Source: Marsupella aquatica (lineage: Eukaryota > Marchantiophyta). From it: a stretch of 64,000 bases of DNA. Both the position numbers and the translations under genes were made by a program. The notes under the pieces were generated by a model. That model had not been told where the DNA came from. It saw nothing but the letters and a program-made list of their open reading frames with translations, and ran no database searches. The number at the start of each line of letters is the position of its first letter. The stretch's first letter is position 1. The stretch spans positions 26,970,001-27,034,000 of the forward strand of contig OZ316894.1 in the NCBI GenBank assembly GCA_973895155.1, in the 5' to 3' direction. Below are positions 43,848 to 54,255 of the stretch, one piece after another.

Positions 43848-46552
43848 TGAGCTTGCAGCAAGAAGTGAAGGAGCATGGCCAAAAGCAGAAAAGACAGACA
43901 GGTTTTACAAGAAGAAACTAACAACCGCCAATCTGCTCAAATCCGCTGCATAGATCAAACCCTCCAAACTACACAGCCCTCCTTTGAAAACAATCCAATG
44001 TGCTTTGGCTGGTGGATGACAAGGACTGGGAGAAGAGGAAACGTCTACACAATCAATCCCAATGACGGGACATAGAGACCAGGCACAGAGAGGATTTGTG
44101 CTTAGACAAAAACCACAAATTGTAGCATGGGCGCCATAGCATTGGGCGGCAATGGGAAGAATTACATCAAATGAGTGGACAGAGAATGAACAGTCCGGTT
44201 ATAGGCAAACAGCGACTGATGCCCTGATGCAATGAAACACGCATTGACATAGCGGAGGGACATAAAAACTACATAAGCCAACTTACTGACCTTTTAAGGC
44301 CCACAATTTCAAGGGGAGGGACAAAGACAGCAATAACAGACGCAGAGACAAAGTTGTACTCTGTCAATTGAGTAGGCAAGTGGGTGGGTGAAGATCAACA
44401 ACCAATGTAGCAGCGCAACCAGAGTAGCAACAAAGAAGCAGGTTGCCCTCAGTCTCCTATTTTTCAAGCAGCTCGTGCTCGCGGTCAATCTCCTATTCTG
44501 CAAGCAGCTCACGCTCGTCCCTCTTGTTCTGCAAGCAGGTCATTCTTGTCGGCGATGGTGCAAGCTGTCCTCCTAAACTCTGACACTCAAAATGAAAAGA
44601 CCAAGCACCTCCAATCTGTTTGATCCCTTCCGCAAGCAGCCGAGCGGCAGACGATAATGTAGGGATCAAGAACCAAGTGCCAGGCGGACATTGCACAAAA
44701 TGAGGACCGGGGGCAGAGACAAAATCTACCGAAATCTACCGAAATCTACTTCTTGGGGTCCAGCCCACGGATGGACATCATGCAAGGTGGTCAAAAATGG
44801 TAAGTGCAATTGTTGGAGAGCTGTACTCGCGATTACTAACGGTGCATCCACAAAATGCGTCATCAAGTTGTCAGTGCGGCCACAACAATTTTGACAGTCT
44901 CAGGATCACAGGTCCACAAACAAGTTGCAAATGAAGACACACAACGTCCAGGAGGGAAAGTCCGCAACACTAACCCTTTGTAAAGCCCCCGAGCTTACCT
45001 TCTAGCTGCCGACGCAAAGAGAAAACCTACTCAGACACTAAAGCAACCCTAAACTCAAAGTCTCACCTTAGCGCAACAACTCCTGGATTGGATTCAGCTA
45101 GCTCAGGCTCAATGAAGCATGTCGCCTCGGGCTCTCCGGATCCTCCCAAGGCAGCAAACAAGTTAGGGTCCACGGTCCTTGTACCTTCACCGCACCGTTG
45201 TGTCCTTCCCAATGCCTCCTCTGTAGTTGCGTCTTGTCTGCAACTCTACAGCTCCCCGTGTTGCTCTGCCGCACTTAGTTATATTCCAACGCCCGATCGT
45301 GACCAAAAAGAGTTTTCTCCTGCTGGACAGCACTAGGCATTTGTTCAATCTCTTGATCACGCGTAAGCAGCTACAGGTATGAATCACTCAGTTGGCAGCT
45401 CAATACGCTTACAGCAAGAGGGCGCAATAGGTAGAAGCTCGCGCTACCTAGACCAGCACAAGGACAAAGCATTAACATTGAAACTGTACCATGGAGCTGG
45501 AGAAAACCACAGAGTAATTGAAGCCTAACAATACCCTTCTTAGCTCCCGACTCCAAACTCTCGGCTCCCAGTTTGCAAGAACAAGCACTATGAAAATATG
45601 GATTCCCACATTGACTGTGTCCGCAGAACAGATGCAACCCGCATGCAACTTCACCAGCTCAACGGCAGCTTGACAACTGAAGGACCTCCCAATGAGCCTC
45701 ACGGCCTCCCGATGCTCGTTATGGGTGCAGCAAAAGGGTCTATACCACAACTGTGACCGAGATTGTCACCCAAAACCTTGAAGAAACCCCAACCTCCGAC
45801 TCCTCAAACTCCGACAAGCTCCTCACGAACGTTGCAGCAGCCACAACCTTCTTCGCCCTACCAGCCAAAAACTAAATGTCCCTAAAGGAGATCGAGCAGG
45901 AATGCAGGTCTATGAGTAGACTGCAAGCGCAAGGTTAGATCACTGCAACTGCCTGAACACTGCTCCTCGAGAGCATAAACAAGCACATAACGCGAGGGAA
46001 GTTCACTCCGCAATGGTCGCAAAAAGTGGGCAACACTGAAAGGAAAACCCTACGTAAAACCCCGAACACTCCACCCCTCACGTTCTAAGTTCAATGACAA
46101 TGGCGAAAACTCCAAAGAGACTCCCAAAGTGAAGTTTAGTGCCTGAAACCGAATTAGGGGAAGCCACTCAGCCTTACCGTTTGAGTGAGCCGTTGAGTGT
46201 CACCCAAAGTGGGACAAAGCTACAAAGTGTTACTGCATGGCCAACTTAGGCAATGAATGGTCATATTTGCACATACATGGTCGGTAGTGACATTTTATTG
46301 CACGCCGTAATCAGGATTAAGGTTGCCCAACATTATATCCGGTCCTAAAATGCAATATTCCCGGTGCAAGAATGTGACCTAGCTCTAATGTATGAAAAAG
46401 GACCGGTACAAATCTACCTTTGTGCATCTTGACCTTTTATAGATGGATTTAGTAATGGCCAAGAATATCTTGACCATCCCTCCATGGTCCAACCTCCATG
46501 AACCCCACTTCATTAAACCCAAAACCTTTTTGGTCACAAATAAGGACATTTA
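43848..46552. other. Long stretch without a supportable gene (CACTA-B 5' region)
   Basis: Only short frames on both strands. Local repeats such as AAATCTACCG in tandem (44725-44745) and GCAAGCAG forms near 44465-44545 are seen. It may hold the promoter, leader and introns of the minus-strand genes of CACTA-B. Confidence 0.35.
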
Positions 46553-46579
46553 ATGAGTTATGCCCCTTGCTATCACCCT

Positions 46580-46800
46580 CTTTATAGATTTATTTTTTTG
46601 TTTGAAATTTTACATTTATTCCGCGTGAACCCCACGGATGGGGGAACCAGTAGGCCAAATGGCATCATAAAACCTCAACACCCAAAGGAGGCAATAACAA
46701 AGAGTTACTCAACCAGGGTCATCAGATCAGGCAAAGATTGCGAAGCCGTTCTTCTAGTGGTCCATGCAACAAGTAACAACTAGGGAATAAGCACTAGAAG
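46580..46800 (-). mobile_element. Non-LTR retroelement-like tail
   Basis: On the plus strand a T-rich run is followed by TTTATTCCGCGTGAACCCCACGGATGGGGGAACCAG. A related T-run plus ACCGTGAAAGACCCCACGGA occurs at 56097-56150. The shared core CCCCACGGAT(G/A)GGGGGAAC next to an A-rich end (minus strand) suggests the 3' tail of a SINE or LINE family on the minus strand. Confidence 0.45.
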
Positions 46801-47284
46801 GCGCAGTAGGTCAGCATAGTGTAAGTGTAAAGTGTCAAAGCATTGTCTAGTACTAAATTAATCCACCTGATTAGTAAGAAGGGGGTGTATACTGTAATGG
46901 GAAAAAGAAAAAAAAACCAAGGCATGAGCAAGGGCCACCAAGAGTGGTGCAGCTATAAGCTATAGGGATTGAACACAATGCGGGGGGGCAGTGGCACTAT
47001 GTATGAGGAAATCACGGGAGTATCGGTGTCAAATGAGTCGACAAAACTCCCAGATAGCCACACAGTATAAATCAATCTCACAGAAGGCTGCCATCAATGG
47101 AGGAAACAATTTGACACGACCCACATCTGAGAGTGTGAATTCGCTCGATCTCCAGCAGTTCTTTGGCACTCGATAGACGTCGGTGCTTTCGGCTCAAAGA
47201 TGAAGGAGAATTACCCCTCCTCAACATAGAGTGAACATTACCCATGATGTGCTAGACTATTCACCCTTCACAAAGTAGCAAGGT
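46801..47284. other. No gene seen
   Basis: Sequence between the retroelement tail and the right subterminal repeats of CACTA-B. There is a short A-rich run near 46900 and no supported frame. Confidence 0.3.
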
Positions 47285-47427
47285 TACTTCTCATAGTCTT
47301 TTAGTGAACCATAAAACTCTCATAGTCTTTTCTAGTCTTCAACAAAACCGGTGCAATGGGTGCGAGTTGTTTTAAGTATGGAAAAAGGACTTAGTGGGCA
47401 TAGTCCTATAAGGTATGGTCTAAATTG
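47285..47427. promoter_or_regulatory. CACTA-B right subterminal repeats
   Basis: CATAGTCTTTTAG, CATAGTCTTTTCTAGTCTT and GGACTTAGTGGGCATAGTCCTATAAGG repeat the AGTC(T/C)TTT theme of the left end next to the terminal inverted repeat (47428-47445). Confidence 0.65.
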
Positions 47428-47511
47428 CCCCGGTTTCTACTAGTGGGTTTATGCACACCCTTAAGCAACATTACAGTAGAAAAACTATAATAGCACCTCA
47501 GAGAAATGTAC

Positions 47512-47885
47512 CGTGAGGTTGGGGAACCCTGGAATAGCGGAGTCCTGGATTCAGTTTCCAATTGGTCCCAATCATCTTCGTCTAGTTCCATGACAGGAGG
47601 GTCACCCTCAGGTACATGAGGTCCAAAGTGGATGTCCACAAGGTGCGCAAAAGCATCCTCTTCAACAATAGGTGCATCCATATCATCCTCTACATCTTCA
47701 TCAAAATCGTCATCATGTGCATCATGGTACTCATTCACATCCTCGTCCACATCCTCATCCTCATGCACATGATCACTCTCAACATCTTCGTCGTCAGAAA
47801 AAGATAATGTGGCTCGCATGTGGAACGAACGGGCTGACTCCGTCATCATCGATGGATGAGGTGTAGGTGTTATATTTGGACCATC
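47512..47885 (-). CDS. CACTA-A transposase exon 2: acidic region
   Basis: The exon begins after the acceptor TTGCATAG at 47886 with DGPNITPTPHPS. It continues through a strongly acidic D/E/H stretch and PLFQGSPTS, and ends at the donor CACG|GTACAT (47512/47511). The next exon starts at 18511 with a codon completed across the junction (R, then LGATLLMLN), which restores the Tnp2 block found in related transposases. CACTA-B lies in that intron. The exon starts in phase 0, the same phase in which exon 1 ends at 48992. Confidence 0.75.
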
Positions 47886-48028
47886 CTATGCAAGACGTCA
47901 ATATTAGATAAGGTCATCCCCAAATTAGACAATGTGTTCCCAATAGTGCATGAGGTAATGAAGGTCAAAGAATCCAATATAAGTCTCACTCTGAGTAATG
48001 AATAAGTGATCAATAACATATATAATCT

Positions 48029-48844
48029 TCAATGCCAATCATAGTCTACAAATATCTCATCCCCTGCTCGAATGGTGCGGGTGGCATGTGTCAGGATGTA
48101 GTGACTGCATCCCAAGGGCAAACGAGGGTGACTTTGGTCATGGTACTCATGCCACTCAGCGTTGGGGCGGAACCCCAAACGCCGACACCCCACTGTGCTA
48201 TTGATGTAACCCGCCAAGTTTCCAGTACGAGGGGGGTAACCATCCATCTGAGTATACCTAGGGTCCAACTTTAGTGACATGCCATACCGACCAAAGGTTG
48301 GGCATTGGCGAGACAAGATACGCCATCTATGGGCCGAATACTTTGGCCCATAAAATGGAATCAACTCGGGCAGGTCCTCAGGTGCACAACCTTCCGGCAC
48401 CACAATATCCACGAGTGCAAATAATCCAAGACCTACGTTGTCTCCCAATGTGGATGGGAGGAGGACCCATGGCCTATCCCAAACTACAATAGGCTCCCGA
48501 ACAAGCAGGACCATAGGGAGGCCAAACTGGGTTGGGAATGAGTCCTTTATGATGTCCAAGGCTCTCCCTCTTAACTCTCTTGGTGCTCGGGAAAAAGAGG
48601 CATCAAGAAAAGGACAGTGTGGCGGCACCGTCCTAGGGGTACGAGACGTAATGGACCGAGGTCTAGTGGTGACCTCTACTCCCCTCTCAATAGGGTGACT
48701 CTGAATGACCCTCCTCCTCCTATCAAAAACACGGTCTATTGCCCTTAACGTGGCATCGAGTGCTGATGGGGGAACTAGTGCTGTGAGCGCGCGATGTGCA
48801 ACCTGTCTCATGTGGTCCAAGGGCGGAGAGACCACACACAAAAT
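48029..48844 (-). CDS. SET-domain exon inside CACTA-A
   Basis: After the acceptor GTGAAACAG (48845) an open frame of 271 codons runs to TGA at 48029. The last 150 residues have the SET-domain order: GLGLFALVDIV, IPFYG, GNLAGYINSTVG with PNAEW after it (the N-H-S-C/PN region), HYILTHATRTI and GDEIFVDYDW with the conserved tyrosine. SET proteins transfer methyl groups to lysines, mainly on histones. No pre-SET or post-SET cysteine cluster is visible. The exon starts in phase 0 and exon 1 (48992-49510) ends in phase 0, so the product would be an RS-rich, CPCSRC-bearing protein with a SET end of about 445 residues. Skipping it gives the transposase. The frame is intact. Confidence 0.75.
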   Translation of the reverse strand: MLCVVSPPLDHMRQVAHRALTALVPPSALDATLRAIDRVFDRRRRVIQSHPIERGVEVTTRPRSITSRTPRTVPPHCPFLDASFSRAPRELRGRALDIIKDSFPTQFGLPMVLLVREPIVVWDRPWVLLPSTLGDNVGLGLFALVDIVVPEGCAPEDLPELIPFYGPKYSAHRWRILSRQCPTFGRYGMSLKLDPRYTQMDGYPPRTGNLAGYINSTVGCRRLGFRPNAEWHEYHDQSHPRLPLGCSHYILTHATRTIRAGDEIFVDYDWH

Positions 48845-48991
48845 CTGTTTCACATGTGAACAAGAGAACTTCAGAAATCAGGGAAAAAACCATTCCAACT
48901 AAACACTCAAGAAACTCAAGAAACCCAAACATGTTATATTCAAAAATGGACTTAATGAATTGAATAGTGTCAATAAAGGTTTATGAATTAC

Positions 48992-49510
48992 CTGATGTGT
49001 CGGGGGTACGTAACGGCCGTGGAGGCCTAAATGGCTAAGGACAGTGGTCCTCTCGTGGGAGACGACGCCCTTGCATCTACTACATGGGCAGGGCATCTTT
49101 CGGACTGGGCCAATCCCCTGAAGGGCAGCCATGGCCTCTCCAAACCTATCCTCATCCTCCGGCATGGGTGATTGGTGTCGGGGTGTGTGGTCATCAGAGG
49201 GAGACCTGGACCGGCGGTGGCGGTGGGACTGTCGATGGGACCTCCTATGCCTTCGTCGCTCCCGATGTCGATGATCCCTAGATCGGTACTCCCTATCTGA
49301 AGACTGATCCCAACTCCTCTCAGACGAATGGTGCCTGCTCCTATCAGATGATAAGTCCCTCCTCCTCTTGGTCGAGTGGTATCTCGACCTCGCAGGTGAG
49401 TGCTCCCTCCTCCTCTCCCTCCCCCTATCATGAGAGCGGTACCTGTCTCGGTGATGTGCACCTCCATCATAGCGATCATCAGATGACCACTCCGATGAGC
49501 ACGAGGCCAT
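48992..49510 (-). CDS. CACTA-A transposase exon 1: RS-rich region and CPCSRC zinc motif
   Basis: It starts at ATG 49510 (GCCATGGCC context). About 110 residues rich in R, S, H and D with many RS, RD and SR pairs are followed by KMPCPCSRCKGVVSHERTTV and LSHLGLHGRYVPPTHQ, the Transpos_assoc domain found at the start of Tnp2-type transposases. The donor CAG|GTAATT is at 48992/48991. The RS-rich segment is unusual for a transposase; such segments in splicing factors direct proteins to nuclear speckles. The exon can join the SET exon or exon 2, both in phase 0. Confidence 0.75.
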
Positions 49511-50028
49511 GGCCTGCAATAGTACACACACATATACACGCAAACTTGCAAACTCAGCCTTGGAAATGGAACGTCGGGACCACTATAGTACCACAATATT
49601 TACGTCAAGTAAAACAAAGTACTTTCACTTTACGTCGCCGAGAACACAATACACGATGTATTTCTTAAACCCTACGTCATGTACCGTACCCCACACGACG
49701 TTACAGTAAACCCTACCTTTTAACGGTGTACAGAACAACGTTTAAATGAAAACATTGTCTAGCACAACGTATTACTAATCGATCAATTAGGGCATCATCG
49801 TGAAAAATGACGTAAATAGACAGAGAACGGCGGAAACACATTGTTGCGAACTCTGCCGCATTCTATTCGGAAAATACCGGGGCATAGTGTCGAATGTGAG
49901 TCATTCGACCATTCCGCACACACCTCACCCCACATCTAGTGTTCTGTTCTGTTCGTGGCTCTAGTGAAGCTCTAGTGAAGCTCTAATCTTTGTGAAGGTC
50001 ATCTACATTTGCTCCAAGTCTCGCCTCA
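49511..50028. promoter_or_regulatory. Divergent promoter of CACTA-A with ACGTC-type motifs
   Basis: This is the shared 5' region of the transposase (minus) and the arginine-rich protein gene (plus). It contains TACGTCAAG, TACGTCGCC, CTACGTCATG, CACGACGTTA, AACGTTTAA, CACAACGTATT and TGACGTAAAT forms. A tandem CTCTAGTGAAG duplication (49965-49985) lies close to the plus-strand start. Confidence 0.65.
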
Positions 50029-52193
50029 ATGTCACGTCCAGCTTATCTGCCCCTCAGTATCAACTTTGATGTTGTGAAAGTTTCCATGGAAGACCCAGAG
50101 GAGGTGGAGAAGGTTCGAACAGCTTTGCGGTCAGCACATTCACTGATTGATGCTTTCAATCAGAGTTGGCAATTCATGGGAGGAACTGGGACGAAGGAGT
50201 CACGATTTTTGGAATACCTTCAGAACATAGAAGAGAACGCTCCAGCATCCGACGTTGAGCCCGACATTCAAGCACCAGAGTTCTTGCGCGACCTTCCGGG
50301 GGCATCACTTGATCCTCTTGCTTCCTTCCCGCCCTTGATGGACTCAGTCTGGGACTATCCCTCGTTCTCTGGGATGGAGCCGGATTCACAACCACCCTGT
50401 GTTACTCCCATCAAGAGCCAAGTGAGGATTCAGAGATATGAGCCTGATGATTCAAGTACAGAGTTGCGGACACACAGAAGGCGACATCATTCCCGTTCTT
50501 TGAGTAGCAATAGTAGCATTGAGAGGAGACAAAAAAGGGGAAGGGAAAGGAGCGCAGAGAAAGAGACAGCCACAGCACACACAAGAGAAAAAGGGCTGAA
50601 CGAGATTCGAGGGTGGACAGAGATAGGAGAGGTCGAAGGTCACATCGACATTCACATTCAATCGGAGGAGGTCATCGGCGAGCTTCTCCTCACCAAACCG
50701 TTGCTACTCCTGCCAGCAAAGAACAACTGCCGGTCATCAGCCTGGCTGCTTTTGATGCGAAGCCAGAGGTGCTTGATGAGAAGGCGCTAACGAATCGAGT
50801 GCAGGTCTGCTGTACGAAACACTGCCCTGGGTGGACGACTTGGAAGGACCTCATGCACAATACAAAGAAGTTTCAAGTACTCCTCAATGACATACAGGCC
50901 GGATTCAAGAATGGCAGAGAGATTGATTTTCGACACATCAGGCAGAAGATTGTGAGTTTCCTTGCTGACAGAAGATTCAGGTGGAGAAGCAAGGTCCGAG
51001 CAATGAAATGCGAGAAGACAGGGCAGTACCGTAAGCCTGAAGGGATGGCCGAGTCGGACTTCAACTTGATCGTGTCTGAACTTGAAGCACCCCCAGACAC
51101 CCCAGTAGGAAAACGAGTGCACATGGGTGACAAAGTCACTGCAGCTCGAAAGAATAGTGGACGCCTTCTAGTAACCAATTTCTGGGGGCAAGGAGGATGG
51201 CGAGGGTTCCTCGCAACCTACGTAAGTCTCGGACCCAACTTCCATGTTTTCATTTCGCTGCTCCGGTGTAAACCATAGTGTAACGTCGAGATTTTGAAAT
51301 TACGTCGCCTGATTCATTCATAACGTCATCCATAACAACGTTAACTTTGATTTGTAACTTCATCTGAGACGTACCTTAGGAAGAACGTCGTCCTTGAGAC
51401 GTTACATGTACCGCTTTAGTGAAAACGTCATTAGAGCGACGTTAACTAGATATGCAACGCATGGAACGACGTTAGCACCGATGCTGAGAGGGTTGAATAC
51501 GTGCTTAGGAACGACGTTCTTTTGCTTTCTCGCAGAAACGCAAGTTTGGTGTCGATGCTGAGCCGTCGGAGGAGGAGCGGCTGTACTCGAAACGGTATGG
51601 CCCGGCAGCGCTATGGGCCAAGTTGGCCTCAGTCCCGGAGGATCACCGGGTAAGAGCTAAAGTGATTGCTAGGTTGTAGTTGACTTTAGGCCTACTCTGT
51701 GACATTAACTGACCAGAATGCTATCATGCAGGTGGAGGATTGGACTCCTCCGGAGGGCTTGGTTGCACGGGCCATCCCTGAGGATCACTTGCCAGCCAGG
51801 GTACCGCCCGAGGAGGGTTTGCAGGAGGAGGCTCACGTAGATTGCGGGCAGGAGGAGGCAGAGACTCATGGGGGGCGTACTAGTGGCCAAGGCCGGAGGG
51901 AGAGAGAGAGAGCCAAGGGAGGGAGAGAGAGGGAGATAGGGAGAGATAGGTCAGATAGACAGAGGGGGAGGGAGAGGGAGAGGAGGAGGAGGGATGACAC
52001 TAGGCGACCTCCACACAGTAAGGGGAGTAGGCCAGTGACTACTCATAGGGCTGCAACACAGGCAGATACGTTGTCCCCCAGTACCACTAGCTTAGAGGAG
52101 GATGACTCCAGGTACGAGTTGCGCCCGAGAGGCGTACAACCCACTTCTACACGCAGGTCTGGACGTGATACCAGGCGGACTGAGCGTGACTAG
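50029..52193 (+). CDS. CACTA-A plus-strand gene: arginine-rich (RS/RE) protein
   Basis: The gene starts at ATG 50029 (CAATGTCACG context) with SRPAYLPLSINFDVVKV. After about residue 170 a frame change in an A-rich run (about 50525-50590) leads into RDRRGRRSHRHSHSIGGGHRR and a globular part with GWTTWKDLMHNTKKFQ and RRFRWRSKVRAMKC. Exon ends are 51221, 51536-51649 and 51732-52193, all with GT-AG sites in phase 0. The last exon has a long R/E/D run and SRYELRPRG. It is divergent from the transposase and probably fills the TnpA role, binding the ACGTC motifs, but it has no known DNA-binding fold that I recognise. The frame change may be an assembly error. Confidence 0.6.
51222..51535. promoter_or_regulatory. 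Intron of the arginine-rich gene, filled with ACGTC-type motifs
   Basis: Donor GTAAGT at 51222 and acceptor CTCGCAG at 51535. In between occur AACGTCGAG, TACGTCGCC, AACGTCATCC, AACAACGTTA, AACGTCGTCC, GACGTTACA, AACGTCATT, CGACGTTAAC and GAACGACGTT, about one every 25-30 bases. The flanking exons have none. Confidence 0.75.
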
Positions 52194-52928
52194 GGTATAG
52201 CCTATTTTACTTGCCCGACTTCATCCTCCATTTTGTACATATTTGGCCCATAACAATATTATCTAATACGACACTTTTCGCGGATTACAACGTCTATACC
52301 ATATGCATATTGAATGTGTATCCCTAAACCCCAACTGCCTACCCAAATAATGCTCACCCCATTGTAACCCTAGCTTAAGTGTGTTTATAACCTCCAATAA
52401 GGTTGTATGGCAGGGTCCGACATAATATACGGGGCGTCGTTCATTCATAAAGTTACCAAGCATCTCACAAGGTATGACCCAGACGTAGTCTTCCACTTTC
52501 ACACAACGTCGTTCATGACATCGATATATGATAACAACGTCTTATCACACCACGTAAACCAATGAACGAATTCACATTACATCAAACGGAACGGTGTCCC
52601 AGACATCGTTACAAACACTGACGTTGTCTTATACGAGGGAGTCAACGTCGTCAATCACGACGTTTTGTTTGTATTAACGTCACTCCGTGCGACGTTCAAT
52701 GGACATGGAAATCTACATTAGCCCAGTACTCTAACGATGCATAGGACGTCGTGCACACAAAGAACCACGTTGGCGGTGTGGCAATGTGCGTTGTGTGAGA
52801 CGACGTAAGAAACCACGTCAATATAGACGTCCAGAACGTTGCCAATTTTACCTTGGGGATTCCGTGTTTCCGTTTAGAGTTTCATACGTCGAGATTAGCC
52901 TGTTGTGAGGCAACGTTAAGTTGAGTCA
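52194..52928. promoter_or_regulatory. CACTA-A right subterminal region, ACGTC-type motif cluster
   Basis: About twenty forms (ACAACGTCGTT, AACAACGTCTT, GACGTTGTC, TCAACGTCGTC, ACGACGTTTT, GGACGTCGTG, AGACGACGTAAG and others) lie between 52260 and 52920. No gene is supported after the stop at 52193. Confidence 0.75.
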
Positions 52929-52944
52929 AAATGTAGTTGTGCTA
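52929..52944. repeat. Right end of CACTA-A: terminal inverted repeat and CTA duplication
   Basis: AAATGTAGTTGTG (52929-52941) is followed by CTA (52942-52944). It pairs with 13042-13057. Confidence 0.88.
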
Positions 52945-54215
52945 TCGGTTTCATCTGCAGCTGCACGACGCTCTTCCTTTTCCTCCTCGGAGTTTGTTGT
53001 ACCTTGTTCCTCTCCACCTTCACTCGATTCATCATCAGAATCAAAATTGAGAACCGACCGAAGCTTATCTCTCTTTTTTCTGTCGGCAGTAGGAACAGGT
53101 GGAGGTAACACTGCAATCTCTTTGGGAGACAACAAATCCATGAAAACCTATGAAGCGGTTTCAATAAATTCTTTCCGGTGTTCTATCTCGAGTACAAATC
53201 GTCCAAAGAAGTCGCCAGCAATGTAAGAGCTTCCAGCCCCAACAGTCCAATCCATAAAAATATCACGAGGCCGTGTGACAAGCTCTATAACAAATTGCAT
53301 AAAACCCATAGACAGACGAGCATTTCCAGCAAACTCCATTTGCGGGAATGGATCTGATTTGAGCGAAGAGAGTCCGATCAAATTGGTAACCGAAGGGTCC
53401 TCACTGATGGACAGCGGCCGAAATTTGGGGTCTTTGGGAATTTTACATTTCCCATTAATTCGGCCAAATATGTCGAGCCTGAGGGTAAACATCTCTCGGT
53501 CTGTCTTTGCCGCATACATCGGGTCAGACATCACAACATTATGCGAGCATATACACTGAAATTTCCTTGACTCCTGACAGGCAGCAATGACTTGCGACAT
53601 GGGATCGTACTCCCCACTGTGTAGAATTACAAGGAACCCATCATCTGATAAAAATGGATCCATGGATTTGAAAAAAGATCTAGCCATTGAGTGATCTGGA
53701 ATGTTCCATTTAGGAACCTTCTTATCAATGATAGATGGTTTGAACCCGGTCGGTAGGTAAATGAAGCCGGCATCCACTCCAAACGATCTTACTTTTCCCC
53801 CCGAACAACTCCCTTCTCTTTAAATCCCAACTTAACGAGGTCTTTTCCCCATTTCTCCACATCACTAACCCACTCGGGCTTCTCCTCCTTGTTGAACGTC
53901 GAGTCAAAAAATTCAGAAAGGCTTGTCTCAACCATGCAATGGCGAGACACAGTTGTTTTGAAGTTTCCAACTTCACGTTGGAAACCAGAAGCTATAACAC
54001 TCTCCCTTAAAGATTGTCCACCTTCGACAGCTCTCTTTCGTTTCTTCCTGGTACTCGTGGCGTCGATAGGAACTATAACCTTCCCTTTGTCAACTGGAGT
54101 AATGGGGTCCGATCGAGATCCCGTGTTTGCCTCGGAAACTTCAGGTGTAGCATCCTTTTTCGTATCTCCCATTCCCACCGTATTAGACTTCCTCCCTCCT
54201 AAAATATAACCAGGT
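52942..54215 (-). pseudogene. ParB-methyltransferase-like gene, 3' exon: DNA methyltransferase-like domain
   Basis: After the acceptor TATTTTAG (54216) the minus strand encodes a basic start (GRKSNTVG, RKKRKRAVEGG), a linker, then a methyltransferase-like region. A strand with DAGFIYLPTGF lies where the catalytic DPPY/SPPY box of beta-class DNA methyltransferases would be. It is followed by ARSFFKSMDPFLSDDGFLVI and, at the end, VIELVTRPRDIFMDWTVGAGSS with GRFVLEIEHRKEF, the order of the AdoMet-binding motif (D-x-F-x-G-S-G, then R..G-x-E). The catalytic box is altered, so activity is doubtful. Breaks are a frame change at the G run near 53795 and an in-frame TAG at 53148-53150. The acidic tail continues at 13041. 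It probably acts, or acted, on element DNA in the nucleus. Confidence 0.7.
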
Positions 54216-54255
54216 CGTAGTTAGAATAAGTACTTTTAAAGTATTGAAAGAAGCT

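Larger units (their letters stand above)
18602..47445 (-). mobile_element. CACTA-B: inner CACTA element with captured host-like genes
   Basis: The left end is CACTAGTAGAAACCGGGG (18602-18619) and the right end is its exact inverse (47428-47445). GGTT flanks both sides; CACTA elements normally duplicate 3 bp, so the 4-bp match may be partly chance. Without the inner retroelement it is about 13.9 kb. All its recognisable genes are on the minus strand: unknown frames (43847-42601), EDM2-like PHD, BRCT, F-box-like, then the transposase C-terminus and a Transposase_24-type gene. The transposase catalytic blocks are absent, so the element looks non-autonomous. It sits in the 47511-18512 intron of the CACTA-A transposase. 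Confidence 0.88.
13045..52941 (-). mobile_element. CACTA-A: CACTA-superfamily transposon with a SET-domain exon
   Basis: The termini are 13-bp inverted repeats flanked by CTA. Without CACTA-B the element is about 11 kb. The genes are a Tnp2-type transposase on the minus strand (exons 49510 to 14751), a SET-domain exon (48029-48844), a divergent plus-strand gene encoding an arginine-rich protein (50029-52193), and a plus-strand 186-codon gene near the left end (13554-14114). ACGTCGT-type motifs fill both ends, the shared promoter, introns and the convergent gap. The transposase has at least one nonsense codon. Confidence 0.88.

Noticed and set aside
43875-44075. Plus-strand 66-codon frame
   Set aside because: Short, no motif, and on the strand opposite to the genes of CACTA-B. 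Probably chance.
51890-52000. A GAGA simple-sequence repeat
   Set aside because: The purine-rich stretch is in frame within the last exon of the arginine-rich gene and encodes its R/E run, so I treat it as coding, although slippage may have expanded it.
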